Source: Thermohalobaculum sp039821125
GTDB lineage: Bacteria; Pseudomonadota; Alphaproteobacteria; Rhodobacterales; Rhodobacteraceae
Direction: 5' to 3'
NCBI GenBank assembly: GCA_039821125.1
Contig: JBCBOR010000095.1
Coordinates: 1 to 16,173 of the forward strand
Length of the DNA stretch: 16,173 nucleotides
A model generated the notes under the pieces. The model did not search any database. It was not told the DNA's origin and saw nothing but the letters and a program-made list of their open reading frames with translations. The translations under genes were made by a program, and so were the position numbers. Below are positions 1 to 8,476 of the stretch, piece after piece (position 1 is the first letter of the stretch; every line of letters starts with the position of its first letter).

Positions 1-78
1 GGTGCGCGGCTCGAGCCCGCCGACTTCGTCTTCAACAACGGCACGGAGCTCCAGACGCTCGACCCGGCCACCGTCACC
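1..78 (+). other. possible OppA-type peptide-binding protein fragment at a left-edge junction
   Basis: In plus frame 1 the first 26 codons include ADFVFNNGTELQTLDPATV. This closely resembles the start of the mature domain of peptide ABC-transporter substrate-binding proteins; E. coli OppA has NNGSEVQSLDP at the same place. The resemblance stops near base 78, where the sequence becomes ordinary TpsA antisense. The minus-strand TpsA frame over the same bases gives WSSVPLLKTKSAGSSRA, which is unlike the rest of TpsA. What is seen is a change of coding character. Whether it is a chimeric assembly join, a recombination junction or chance is not decidable here. No start codon or full gene is present. 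Confidence 0.35.
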
Positions 79-3000
79 GCCGCGCTGTCCGTCACAGCAC
101 CGCCCGCGCTCAGGACCAGATCGCCCGCAGCACCGGCGATCGTTCCATCGGCCGCGCCATCCGCGTTGGTCGTGACGCCCGCAAGATCCAGCGCACCCGT
201 CGTCTCGAGCGTGATGTCCTCACCCGCGGCGAGCAGCGTGCTGATCGTATGCCGGCCACCCGTCACCACATCATTGTCCAGAACAATGTCGTGGAACGCG
301 GTCGCACCATCGCTCGCAGACAGGCTCGCCGTGCCAGACACCGAGATCGCCGAGCCGCCCGTATCCGTGATCGACCCGTCCGCGACAACCGTCAGATCCG
401 ACGCCGAGATCTCGCCCAGAACAATCCCGCTCACATCCGTCAGCGAAACAGCCGCACCACCGCCATCCGCAACCGCAGAAACACCATCACCGCTCCCATC
501 AATGTCAAAATCGTTGTCTTCGGTCAGTGTGATAGCATCGCCCGCCGTCAGTGAGGTCGACCCTGCAATCAAGAGTGCGCTATTGGCTTCCTGCGTGATC
601 CCGCCGCCCGAGGTCACGGTCAAACTGGAATCCGTGAACGAGATCGAGGGCAGCTGTATCGCACCTGCAGCAATCAGTGTCGCGGTCCCGGCATTGCCAT
701 CCGTGAACGCCCCGGCACCTGATGCAAGCACGAGATCATTGGCCGCGTCGAGCGTTATGTCCCCATCGAAAATGAAGTCGCCGCCATCATTGTCGCTGTC
801 GCTCGTCAGCGTGATGTTTCCGGTAATCGTCGAAGCCGCGGTGTTCGTGGTCGTCACATTGCCCGTCAGCGACAGCCCATTCTCAGCCGTCAGTATGATG
901 TTCCCGTCGGTGATCGAGATGTTCTGCGACGTGGCGATCCGACCACCAGCTGAAGTCACATCGAGATCCGTCGCGGTCACCGCCCCGAGCGCGATGTCAT
1001 TTGCATCTGCAAGGGTCACGGTCGTACCGGTAGCGGACACCGTGTTGAAATCGTTCGTCACGTCAGCCAGCGTTACTGCGTTCGTGGTCGTGAGATCAGC
1101 CGTCCCAGCGACCGTCACGCCAACGCCTTGAGTGATGTTGTCAGCGGCTGAAACGGTCAGGTCATTCACACTCGAAGCCGTCGTATTGAACACAACGGCG
1201 CCGGACCCTGCATCGATGGCGATGTCACCGCCCGCGACCAGATCATGGGTCAACCCGGTCACTGTCACGGCGCCAGCGCCGGTCGCAATCAGATCGATCG
1301 TCTCGACACCGGAGAAATCAGCTGCAGCGGTGGAGATTGTACCGCCGTCGGTCGTCAGGCGCAGCGTCGCGATATCGCTGTTCGCCAGGTCTCCGAACTG
1401 GATTTCGGAGTCACCGTCCGCCGCTGCCGTCTGGAAGAGATCGAAGTTCCCGCCGCTGGTTTCAGTGATCGACAGGACACCGGATACGGTCGCTGCTGCG
1501 TCGAAGATGACGTCGTCACCGACTTCGACATTCAGAGTTGCGGCGTTGATCTGTTCAAAATCTGCGTCTCCGCCAACAGTGATGTTCCCGACCGTGGTGA
1601 CGGTTAGCAGGTCATCCGTGTTGTCGACGACAAAGTCCGTTCCGGCGTCGACGTTGAGGGTGTCCGCGGTCAGCGGCGCATCGAGCGACACCTCACCAGT
1701 GACAGAGATGCTGGCGGTGTCGGATGCGGTGAGTGTGTTTGTCGCTTCCGAGCGGAAGTTGGCGCCGGATGCGCTTAGCGAAACGAAGTCGCTGGCTTCG
1801 GCGATTGTGATATCACCGGCGCCTGCGTCCAAGGTGACAAGATCAATGCCGGTCGCATCCGCGCCGACACTGATCGCACTGTCATTGCTGGTGACCGAGA
1901 CTTCGTCGGCAGTGATCAGAGCAATTTCTGCGTCATTGATCTCGAAGCCTGAGGCGCTCGCAACGCCAAAGCCAACATCCCCGCCAGTGCTGATCAGCGA
2001 AAGTGTGCTGGTTCCAATATTGACGCCAACGATCCCAACATCGTCTGCCGTGATCGTCGTATCGCCAGTGTTCTGGATGTTTAAAGAGATATCGGTATCA
2101 TCCGTGAACGAGAGTGTTCCGGCATTCGTGACGGTCAGGGTATTTGCATCATTCCCAGCGTCAGTCAGTGTAATGTTCTGACCGACAGAATTGGTCGTAT
2201 CGATTGCATCTAGGGTCAGTAGATCAGTAACGATGGTCGCGCCCGACGCCTGAGTAATCGTACTCTCGGCCTGAACGGTCAGATCCGAGTTGGTTCCATC
2301 GGTGTAGACACCTGTGAACTCGACAGAACTGGCCGAGTCGAAGAGATTGGTCTGATTGTTGTCCGTGGTCGTGACCGTTCCGAGCACCAAAGCAGCGTCA
2401 GACGTCAAAGATGTTACGCGATCAGCTGAAATCGAAACGGCACCAACAAACGTGTTGCCGGTCGTATCGTTGATGTTGATGTTGTTCTCGGCATTCAGCG
2501 TCGTCGCACCGGCAACCGAGATATCGCCACCACCATCAGCGATGTTGTCGCCGCCACCGGTACCAGTGCTAAGGGAAAGATCGCCTGTAAGAGAGATCTC
2601 CCCAAGATCGATGTCGTTCGCATTGTCGAGCGTGAAGTCGTCAGCCGATACATCAATCAAATCGAAGCCATTCCCGTCACCGAGCGCCACGATCCCTTGA
2701 TCCAAGGTCACGTCGAACCCGATCGCCGTGAATGTTGAGTTACCGGACACCGAAACAGATGTCGCGGAGTCGCTCGTGACGGCACCACCAGCTGTGACGG
2801 AAAGCGAGTCCGTAGCAATCGTACCCAGTGCGACTGTTCCGCCTGAGTTGATGGTTACATCTGCCGAGGTCGCATTCCCGACCGTCAACGCGCTGTCAGC
2901 GGTGAAGACGATCGTGTTGTCACTGTCGAGATCTACGGCGCCCGTGAAGGTGTTGCCCGCATCGTCGATCGTGATGGCGTCACCGGTCGACAGTGTCGTC

Positions 3001-5786
3001 GTACCTGCGACCGAGATGTCACCGGTTTCATCCGTGATTGTGTCGGTTGCTGCAGCGCCAGCGCTGAGAGACAATGACCCTGTCAGAGCAACCGCACCAA
3101 GGGCGAGACCATCCGTGTTGGCCAACTCGAAGTTCTGTGCGGTGACGTCAATGGTGGATCCCAGATCCGTCCCATCTTCATCGAAGGTCACGTCGAAACC
3201 TGCAGCCGAAATGGTGGACGCACCGCTCACCGCAACCCCGGTGACTGTGTCTCCATCCTGCGTGACCGCGCCGCCTGCCACGACGGTGACGTTCACAGCG
3301 TCGAGCGCGCCGACTGTAACGGCTCCGCCTGAAGTCACATCGATGCTGTTTGCATCCGCGGACGCGAGATCGAGCGCGACGTCCGACGTAATCCGCGCCA
3401 GAGAATTCCCATCAACCGACACTGCGCCGGTTAAAGTGTGTCCATCCGAGCTGATGTTGACATTTCCAGCCGCCGTCAAGGACGACGTTCCGGTGACGCT
3501 GATGCTGGCATTGTTGTCGTCGAAGATGTTTCCAGCTTCAGTTGTCACATCGAGGTTGGAACTGAGCGTGACAGCGCCAAGCGTCAGGGCATCGGCGTTC
3601 ACCAATGTGAAGTTCGCTGCCGTTACGTTTACGTCGCCGACAAGACCAGCATCGCCGAGATCTGTGGTGCTTTCGGTAAGGGTCACGTCAAAGCCGGTTG
3701 CCGTGATCGACGTCACGTCCGCAACTGTCACCGCTGTCAGCGTGTCGCCATCCTGCGTGACGTTTCCACCGGCAGTAATCGTCAGGTCCGAGGCATCGAT
3801 GACACCGAGCACGACAGCGCCGCTGTCGGTAATCTGAACGGCTGCTTCGCCGCCATCATCGGCTAGATCGGTATCTGCTGCGATCGAACCAAAGCTGTTT
3901 GCCGTCTCCGTCAGCGTTATTGCGGCGGCGTCAGCGTTGAAACTTGCCAGTCCGCTCGTCGTGACCGATGTGCCAGCCTGCTGGGTGACATCGCCACCTG
4001 ATGAAACAGTCAGTGTGGCCGCGGTGATATCGCCAAGCTCGACCGCTTCTCCGGTGCTGATTTGAATATCGCTCGCATCGAGGAACGGAGATCCCGTGCC
4101 AAACACGATCGTCCCATCGCCATCGGGAGCGGATGCGCCGGTGACAGTCGATGAACTCGAATCCGCATCTGCCGTCAGGGTCAGGTTGCCAGACGTCGTG
4201 ATCGAGTCATTCAGCACGATGTTGTTGCTGGCTTCAAACGTGAGATCCTGGGTCGAATTCACAGTAGAGTCGACCTGTATATTGTTCGTTGCCTGAAGCG
4301 TGACCGCAGCGGTCTGCTGATTGAGCGTTGCGGCTGTGACAAAGAAGTCTTCGTCCGCATCGACATCATCGAACAGGATGTCGGGCAAATCGACGTCGTT
4401 TTCCGAGATTGCATCGGTGATGAAAAGGTTCTGAGGATCCAGAAGCAGCGTGCCAATGCTGCCATCCGCAGCGCTTAGATCAACGTTGCCCTCGAATGCG
4501 AGATGGATCTTGCCCGAGACTTCGGCGAAACCGCCATTGCCTGATAGGAAACCGCCCTTTGCTTCGATCTGGCCGCTGAAGCTGGTGATCTCATCGGCCC
4601 AAACGATGACCTCGCCGCCATCGCCCGTCTCCCCCGCATTTGCGGTGATGACGGCTCCGGCTTCCACCAGTGTGCGCTTCGCTGTTGGGACCGGTGCGCT
4701 GGAAGGCGCCGAGACCCGTCGCACCACTGGCGACTCGATCGCAGCGCCTTGAAATCCGCCGCCGATCTCAATCTTCCCACCACTCTCGGCCCCGGACGCG
4801 TCGATCCGCGCCGTTTCCCGGATCGCGACTTTATCACCTGTGACAGCGACGCTCCCGCCATCGCCAGTTGTCTGTGACGCGTCGATCTCGCCGGTGATCT
4901 CAGTGACGCCATTGTCACCGCCAGAGATGACAATGACCCCGCCCTTGTCCTCGATGCGCGTGGCCTCGACCCTACCGCCAATCGACACGACCGAGGTCTG
5001 AACATCGTCAGCGGACTCGGCCGAGATATAGGCCGCACCACCCTGCGCAGAGAGCGTACCGGTATTGGTCAGGCTCACGCCGCTTGCGGGTGTTACCTCG
5101 AAGCGGGTCAGGCCATCCCCTTCGAAATCGACCGTGAAGCCAGACCCCGCGCCCAGCGCAATATCAGAGCCCTGCGTCGTAATGGTACCGGTATTCTCGA
5201 CGACCGGGGCGACCAGAACGACGCTGCCGTCGCCCGCATTGATTTCACCCGCAATTGTAACCGCAGAACCGTCAGGCGCACCGGCGAAAGAGGTCCGACC
5301 GCTGAGAATGTCCTGATCCGAGATCGATGCTGTTGTCGCAATCAATCCGTTAACGTTGACCTGCGCCGTCGAACTGATCGCCACGCCCGAAGGGTTGATA
5401 ACCCAGACATTTCCGTTCGCAGTCAGCTGACCGGCAATGTTGGTGGGCAAATCCTTGCCAATCACGCGATTGACCGCCAGCGCGTTCTTGGAGGGCTGTG
5501 CAAAATTGACGGACTCGTTCGCCTTAATGTCGAAAGACTTGTGCGTCAGGATTGCTTTATTGGTGGATTGCGTGAACTCGGTATGCGTACCGGATTTCTG
5601 AATCGAGACCTTGCCGTGCGTAACCTTGGTACCCTCGGGCCCTGCCTCGGCATGGCGATTGCTCGCGCCGAACAACACGCCCAAAGACACGGCGCCACAA
5701 AGGGCTGTCTTGCCGAGCAGACGGGCACGCAGGCGGTCAATCTTGCTATGAAACTCGGACAGAGCTTGAAAATCGCCACCGATCAT
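1..5786 (-). CDS. TpsA: filamentous-haemagglutinin-like two-partner secretion exoprotein (C-terminus off window)
   Basis: Large secreted exoprotein, probably an adhesin, exported across the outer membrane by the TpsB encoded just upstream. The frame is open for about 1,928 codons from ATG at 5786 to the left edge, with no stop. GGAG seven bases before the ATG supports the start. Residues 1-48 form a long signal peptide (basic region LRARLLGK, hydrophobic core, then AEA). Residues about 50-230 match the TPS/haemagglutination-activity domain, with NALAVNRVIG (101-110) and ANGNVWVINPSGV (123-135), the counterpart of the family's NPNG motif. Next comes a Gly-rich segment with GDKVAIRETARIDASG and GTLLLDPQNLFI (near residue 445), then long Thr/Asp/Gly/Val-rich beta-helix repeats with acidic stretches such as DEDGTDLG. 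The only cysteine seen in the stretches translated is in the signal peptide. The host-cell or surface ligand cannot be told. The final ~25 codons at the left edge lose this composition and may not belong to the gene. Confidence 0.9.
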   Translation of the reverse strand, partial: MIGGDFQALSEFHSKIDRLRARLLGKTALCGAVSLGVLFGASNRHAEAGPEGTKVTHGKVSIQKSGTHTEFTQSTNKAILTHKSFDIKANESVNFAQPSKNALAVNRVIGKDLPTNIAGQLTANGNVWVINPSGVAISSTAQVNVNGLIATTASISDQDILSGRTSFAGAPDGSAVTIAGEINAGDGSVVLVAPVVENTGTITTQGSDIALGAGSGFTVDFEGDGLTRFEVTPASGVSLTNTGTLSAQGGAAYISAESADDVQTSVVSIGGRVEATRIEDKGGVIVISGGDNGVTEITGEIDASQTTGDGGSVAVTGDKVAIRETARIDASGAESGGKIEIGGGFQGAAIESPVVRRVSAPSSAPVPTAKRTLVEAGAVITANAGETGDGGEVIVWADEITSFSGQIEAKGGFLSGNGGFAEVSGKIHLAFEGNVDLSAADGSIGTLLLDPQNLFITDAISENDVDLPDILFDDVDADEDFFVTAATLNQQTAAVTLQATNNIQVDSTVNSTQDLTFEASNNIVLNDSITTSGNLTLTADADSSSSTVTGASAPDGDGTIVFGTGSPFLDASDIQISTGEAVELGDITAATLTVSSGGDVTQQAGTSVTTSGLASFNADAAAITLTETANSFGSIAADTDLADDGGEAAVQITDSGAVVLGVIDASDLTITAGGNVTQDGDTLTAVTVADVTSITATGFDVTLTESTTDLGDAGLVGDVNVTAANFTLVNADALTLGAVTLSSNLDVTTEAGNIFDDNNASISVTGTSSLTAAGNVNISSDGHTLTGAVSVDGNSLARITSDVALDLASADANSIDVTSGGAVTVGALDAVNVTVVAGGAVTQDGDTVTGVAVSGASTISAAGFDVTFDEDGTDLGSTIDVTAQNFELANTDGLALGAVALTGSLSLSAGAAATDTITDETGDISVAGTTTLSTGDAITIDDAGNTFTGAVDLDSDNTIVFTADSALTVGNATSADVTINSGGTVALGTIATDSLSVTAGGAVTSDSATSVSVSGNSTFTAIGFDVTLDQGIVALGDGNGFDLIDVSADDFTLDNANDIDLGEISLTGDLSLSTGTGGGDNIADGGGDISVAGATTLNAENNININDTTGNTFVGAVSISADRVTSLTSDAALVLGTVTTTDNNQTNLFDSASSVEFTGVYTDGTNSDLTVQAESTITQASGATIVTDLLTLDAIDTTNSVGQNITLTDAGNDANTLTVTNAGTLSFTDDTDISLNIQNTGDTTITADDVGIVGVNIGTSTLSLISTGGDVGFGVASASGFEINDAEIALITADEVSVTSNDSAISVGADATGIDLVTLDAGAGDITIAEASDFVSLSASGANFRSEATNTLTASDTASISVTGEVSLDAPLTADTLNVDAGTDFVVDNTDDLLTVTTVGNITVGGDADFEQINAATLNVEVGDDVIFDAAATVSGVLSITETSGGNFDLFQTAAADGDSEIQFGDLANSDIATLRLTTDGGTISTAAADFSGVETIDLIATGAGAVTVTGLTHDLVAGGDIAIDAGSGAVVFNTTASSVNDLTVSAADNITQGVGVTVAGTADLTTTNAVTLADVTNDFNTVSATGTTVTLADANDIALGAVTATDLDVTSAGGRIATSQNISITDGNIILTAENGLSLTGNVTTTNTAASTITGNITLTSDSDNDGGDFIFDGDITLDAANDLVLASGAGAFTDGNAGTATLIAAGAIQLPSISFTDSSLTVTSGGGITQEANSALLIAGSTSLTAGDAITLTEDNDFDIDGSGDGVSAVADGGGAAVSLTDVSGIVLGEISASDLTVVADGSITDTGGSAISVSGTASLSASDGATAFHDIVLDNDVVTGGRHTISTLLAAGEDITLETTGALDLAGVTTNADGAADGTIAGAAGDLVLSAGGAVTDSAAVTVAGSSVWSSVPLLKTKSAGSSRA
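2300..3770 (-). repeat. three tandem ~160-residue repeats within TpsA
   Basis: Three consecutive units each run GG(N/A)VT(Q/S), then GFDVT(L/F) near the unit start, then a D(V/I)..(N/D)F.L.N segment ending LG(A/E)(V/I), then SV.G followed by T.(T)GAV. Anchor positions for GFDVT are 3681-3702, 3186-3207 and 2706-2727, spaced 495 and 480 bases, both multiples of three. GGNVTQ-type anchors lie at 3753-3770, 3258-3275 and 2772-2789. Copies are diverged, so this is an old protein-level duplication that lengthens the beta-helix shaft, not a recent DNA tandem array. Weaker echoes (DLTVQAESTITQ) follow toward the C-terminus. Outer limits are approximate. Confidence 0.7.
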
Positions 5787-5889
5787 AGTGTCACTCCACC
5801 ATCTACATGCAAGCACCCGTGCGTTACTATCGCATCGGGCAACAAAATCTCATAGTCCGAGTCTGGGACAACACTATGTCCAGGTTGTG

Positions 5890-7665
5890 TCAAAAGAACT
5901 TGGTTAGCGTAAATTTAACCGTGGGTTCAGGCTGTCTCTCGGACGTAGACAGGCCACGGGTTGTTGGCTGCGCGTAATACACATCGCCGAAAAACGTTTC
6001 GAAAACTTGGAATCGAATGCCGAAACCGCCCGAGGCCAATTCCTCGAATCCAGCCGGATTATTGGTCGGATTGCCGATATCATACGCCCGACCGTAATCG
6101 AGGAAGCCATAGACTTGGAAGCTGTCCAGCCACCACGCCTCAACCCCCGGCGGGAAGAACCGCAATTCTCCAATCACACCGAAACCTGTGTCCGCCGTCA
6201 GTGAGCCTGGCTCGTAGCCGCGACCAACCGTGAGCTCCCCAAGCGACATCTCTTCAATCGTGGGCAGCGGCTTGTTCGAATGCTGCCCCTCGAAGCTTCC
6301 GAAGATCTCGAAAAACGGGGGCACAGGCTGCGTATGGCTGATCGATCCTTTAACGACTGTGAAGTCTGGCGTTGCATCGGCGCGTGAGCGGCCTGCCGAA
6401 ATTTTCGGCGCACCCCAGGTACTGAGGCCCTGACGCAGTTCAAAGTCAAACTCGCTGACGCCGCCCAACGGAGGCAGGAACAGACCGCGCGCACCGGCAA
6501 ACAGAAGCCGCACCTGGTCATCGAAGAGCTCCTGGCCTGACGCCGACGTGCGCTGATCTGAAAACTCGACGCCACCACGGGTCCAAATGCTGACATCCCG
6601 CGATCGCACGACCGGGTATTCAAGGGCAACATTCAGAATTGTCGTGCTTGTGCTGAGCTCAAGATCACGAAGCGCGTCTTTCGGTTCCGAGAACCCATGC
6701 GTCCCGGTAAAGCGCACGATCATCCCATCGTTGCCGATGCTCTGCTCATAACTCGCGAAACCTGTCACCTGCTCCGGCACCTCGAGGGCCAGCAGGGCAA
6801 CGCCACCGATCCTCTCGGCATATTCTGTATTCGAGTTAGCCGCTGCACCGCCGGAGATCGTAAAGGTCCCGGTCGGCTCGGCATTGCGGTTCTGAAGGTT
6901 AACAAACCCATCGATCGGCTTGCGTGCAGCATCCACGACAAGAATGACGCCGCCCGGCGCACTATCACCAGCCGACCGGAGAGTCCCCGTCAGTGAAATC
7001 CCGGGAAGATCGCGCGCAAGGAGCAGATATCGCTCGAGATCCGTCCAGCGGGCAGGCTCGTCGGTCAACAGGTTGTCGAGCAAGCTCGCCATCTGCTTCT
7101 TCACCGGCCCAATCTCGCCGTTGATCTCATAGTGAATGATCTTGCCTTCGAAGACCTCCAGCGTTGGCGTACCATCGCGGATCGCTTGCGGAGGGATGAT
7201 CACTCGGGTCGCAACGAAGCCGTCACTGCGATACCGGCGTTCTATCCGGTTGCTGATCTCTCGAAGACTGCCAAGTGTGACCTCGGTGTTAAGAAAGTCA
7301 CCGACGATGTCGTCGAAATCTTCAGGGTCATAAACAGACAGCCCCGCGATGTTCAAACCGTTCAGCGTGAAGCTGAACGTCGAGTTAGCATCAAGCGGTT
7401 GCGGTTCCGGTTCACTCTCGATCTGGCCGATAGAACTGTCGTCCGGACGCGGTACGTTGGCGCCGAGATTTGTTGGAGACAACTGATCTGCGGTGGTGCC
7501 CGGAATGGCGCTGACGTTCGAGCCGTCGGTACCCTGAATCTGTTGGCCAGGCGTGATGCTTTGGCTTTGGCCGTGTGCAATCATCGGGGCGCACAAGAGC
7601 AGCGCGCTGGCGCTCAAAAAGCCCAGTAACTTCGGCAGTTTGCCCCCCAACATACCGGCCCCCAT
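5890..7665 (-). CDS. TpsB: FhaC/ShlB-family two-partner secretion outer-membrane transporter
   Basis: Outer-membrane beta-barrel that recognises the TPS domain of the partner TpsA and secretes it. 591 residues from the ATG at 7665, which is preceded by GGTGGAG five bases upstream. A TTG six codons earlier (7683) is also in frame but has the ribosome site inside it, so the ATG is preferred. Residues 1-33 are a signal peptide ending AHG. A Pro/Gln-rich linker (about 34-92) precedes POTRA_2 (about 96-174, ending TLEVFEGKI) and a second POTRA-like segment to about 247. The ShlB-type barrel (about 255-591) contains VGRGYEPGSLTAD (480-492), the counterpart of the lid-loop VRGY/F motif of FhaC, and ends in the Phe-terminal strand TLTKFF expected for BAM-dependent insertion. 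Length and order fit the family. tpsA begins 103 bases downstream on the same strand, so the two form a cognate operon. Confidence 0.95.
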   Translation of the reverse strand: MGAGMLGGKLPKLLGFLSASALLLCAPMIAHGQSQSITPGQQIQGTDGSNVSAIPGTTADQLSPTNLGANVPRPDDSSIGQIESEPEPQPLDANSTFSFTLNGLNIAGLSVYDPEDFDDIVGDFLNTEVTLGSLREISNRIERRYRSDGFVATRVIIPPQAIRDGTPTLEVFEGKIIHYEINGEIGPVKKQMASLLDNLLTDEPARWTDLERYLLLARDLPGISLTGTLRSAGDSAPGGVILVVDAARKPIDGFVNLQNRNAEPTGTFTISGGAAANSNTEYAERIGGVALLALEVPEQVTGFASYEQSIGNDGMIVRFTGTHGFSEPKDALRDLELSTSTTILNVALEYPVVRSRDVSIWTRGGVEFSDQRTSASGQELFDDQVRLLFAGARGLFLPPLGGVSEFDFELRQGLSTWGAPKISAGRSRADATPDFTVVKGSISHTQPVPPFFEIFGSFEGQHSNKPLPTIEEMSLGELTVGRGYEPGSLTADTGFGVIGELRFFPPGVEAWWLDSFQVYGFLDYGRAYDIGNPTNNPAGFEELASGGFGIRFQVFETFFGDVYYAQPTTRGLSTSERQPEPTVKFTLTKFF

Positions 7666-7704
7666 CAGATCTCCACCCTGCAAATCAAAGTGTTTTCAAC
7701 GCAG

Positions 7705-7733
7705 TGTATAGCGAAATTAAACGAAATTCATAA
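7705..7733 (-). promoter_or_regulatory. candidate promoter for the tpsB-tpsA operon
   Basis: The AT-rich gap between the ompA-like terminator and tpsB carries a TATACA element (7705-7710) with TTATGA 17 bases upstream (7728-7733), read on the minus strand. It lies about 40 bases before the tpsB start. The -10 matches the consensus at four of six positions and the -35 at three of six, so this is a weak sigma70-type candidate. It is supported mainly by position directly after a terminator. Confidence 0.3.
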
Positions 7734-7734
7734 C

Positions 7735-7771
7735 AAAAAACCCGCGGCGACCTGTCCGGACGCACGCGGGT
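7735..7771 (-). terminator. rho-independent terminator after the ompA-like gene
   Basis: On the minus strand ACCCGCG (7771-7765) pairs perfectly with CGCGGGT (7746-7740), with an 18-base loop that contains further pairing potential, and is followed directly by a run of T. It lies 25 bases past the ompA-like stop codon and before tpsB, so it separates the two units. Confidence 0.8.
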
Positions 7772-7795
7772 ATGTCACGACAGAAACGCCGCGGT

Positions 7796-8371
7796 TCAGC
7801 GGGTCCGGATCGTTGCTTCCACGCGCCGGTTGATGGCGTCCATCGGGTCGTCCGAACGTGGCTTGGATTCGCCATGCCCTTTCGCCTGAAGGCGCGACTG
7901 ATCGATGCCGAGACCTTTCAGGAACTCGACAACAGCCTGGGCACGGCGTTTGGACAAAGCCTCGTTGAACGTGTCCGAGCCACGCGCATCCGTGTGGCCA
8001 TCGACGTTGAACTGGGTGCCCTCAAGTGCCGGATCGCTCATGGCCCGCGCAAATTCCTGCAGATTTGACTGGGCTTGCTGGCTCAAGCGATCTGATCCGA
8101 GTTCAAAGGTGATCAGAAGGTCGAAACCACTTTTTTGAGCGGGTGCAGCCTGAGTCTCCCCGGCGCAAGCGCTGCCTGTACCGATGCAAACCGCACGCGT
8201 TCCCTTCTTGGGCAAACAAATGGCGCCCTCGGGACAGTCGGGTTTTGCAGCCGTCTCAGCGGGTGCGTTGAAGTGGCTGACAATGTCTTCGGCTGAATAT
8301 TGAGATTCTGCAGAGGCAGCGAGGGGTGATGCAGCGAACGCGGCTGCGATAATCAACCGGTAAATATTCAT
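7796..8371 (-). CDS. periplasmic OmpA-family peptidoglycan-binding protein with a four-cysteine segment
   Basis: 191 residues from the ATG at 8371, preceded by GGAGC at good spacing; a TTG seven codons upstream is less likely. Residues 1-21 are a signal peptide ending ASA, with no lipobox, so the product is probably soluble and periplasmic. Residues 46-69 hold four cysteines (46, 52, 62, 69) that could form disulfides. Residues about 84-189 are a complete OmpA C-terminal domain: FNVDGHTDARG, NEALSKRRAQAVVEFL and GHGESKP. D128 and R143 are spaced like the Asp/Arg pair that grips diaminopimelate in A. baumannii OmpA. There is no N-terminal beta-barrel. It is divergent from vgrG and has its own terminator. 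A tie to type VI secretion is possible from position only; a general envelope-anchoring role is equally likely. Confidence 0.85.
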   Translation of the reverse strand: MNIYRLIIAAAFAASPLAASAESQYSAEDIVSHFNAPAETAAKPDCPEGAICLPKKGTRAVCIGTGSACAGETQAAPAQKSGFDLLITFELGSDRLSQQAQSNLQEFARAMSDPALEGTQFNVDGHTDARGSDTFNEALSKRRAQAVVEFLKGLGIDQSRLQAKGHGESKPRSDDPMDAINRRVEATIRTR

Positions 8372-8476
8372 TTTGGTTGCTCCGTACCACAAAAATGTTA
8401 GGTCTGGAACATCGTGGTTTTGGCGTGTAAAGTCAAGCTATGCTTTATTCCTTTGCGTTATGGAAGACCGGAGAAA
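8372..8476. promoter_or_regulatory. divergent intergenic region between the ompA-like gene and vgrG
   Basis: These 105 bases separate two divergent starts, so they must contain or lie beside promoters for both genes. The stretch is AT-richer than its surroundings. A possible plus-strand promoter is TTGGCG near 8420 with TTTATT about 18 bases further on, but the match is poor. I see no clear operator or palindrome. Confidence 0.4.

Noticed and set aside
166..3866. Long plus-strand open frames of 321, 349, 114 and 369 codons opposite TpsA
   Set aside because: They are low-complexity Ser/Val/Ala/Thr/Pro products lying codon-on-codon opposite the TpsA frame, without ribosome sites. The lack of stops follows from the biased codon use of the beta-helix repeats.
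4475..5041. Minus-strand open frame of 188 codons overlapping tpsA
   Set aside because: It lies in another frame of the clearly supported tpsA N-terminal half and gives an Arg/Ser-rich product with no family resemblance.
5863..5883. Imperfect inverted repeat in the tpsB-tpsA gap
   Set aside because: CTGGGACA pairs with TGTCCAG only with a one-base bulge and has no T-run. It is too weak to call a terminator or attenuator, though it is the only structure I see in this 103-base gap.
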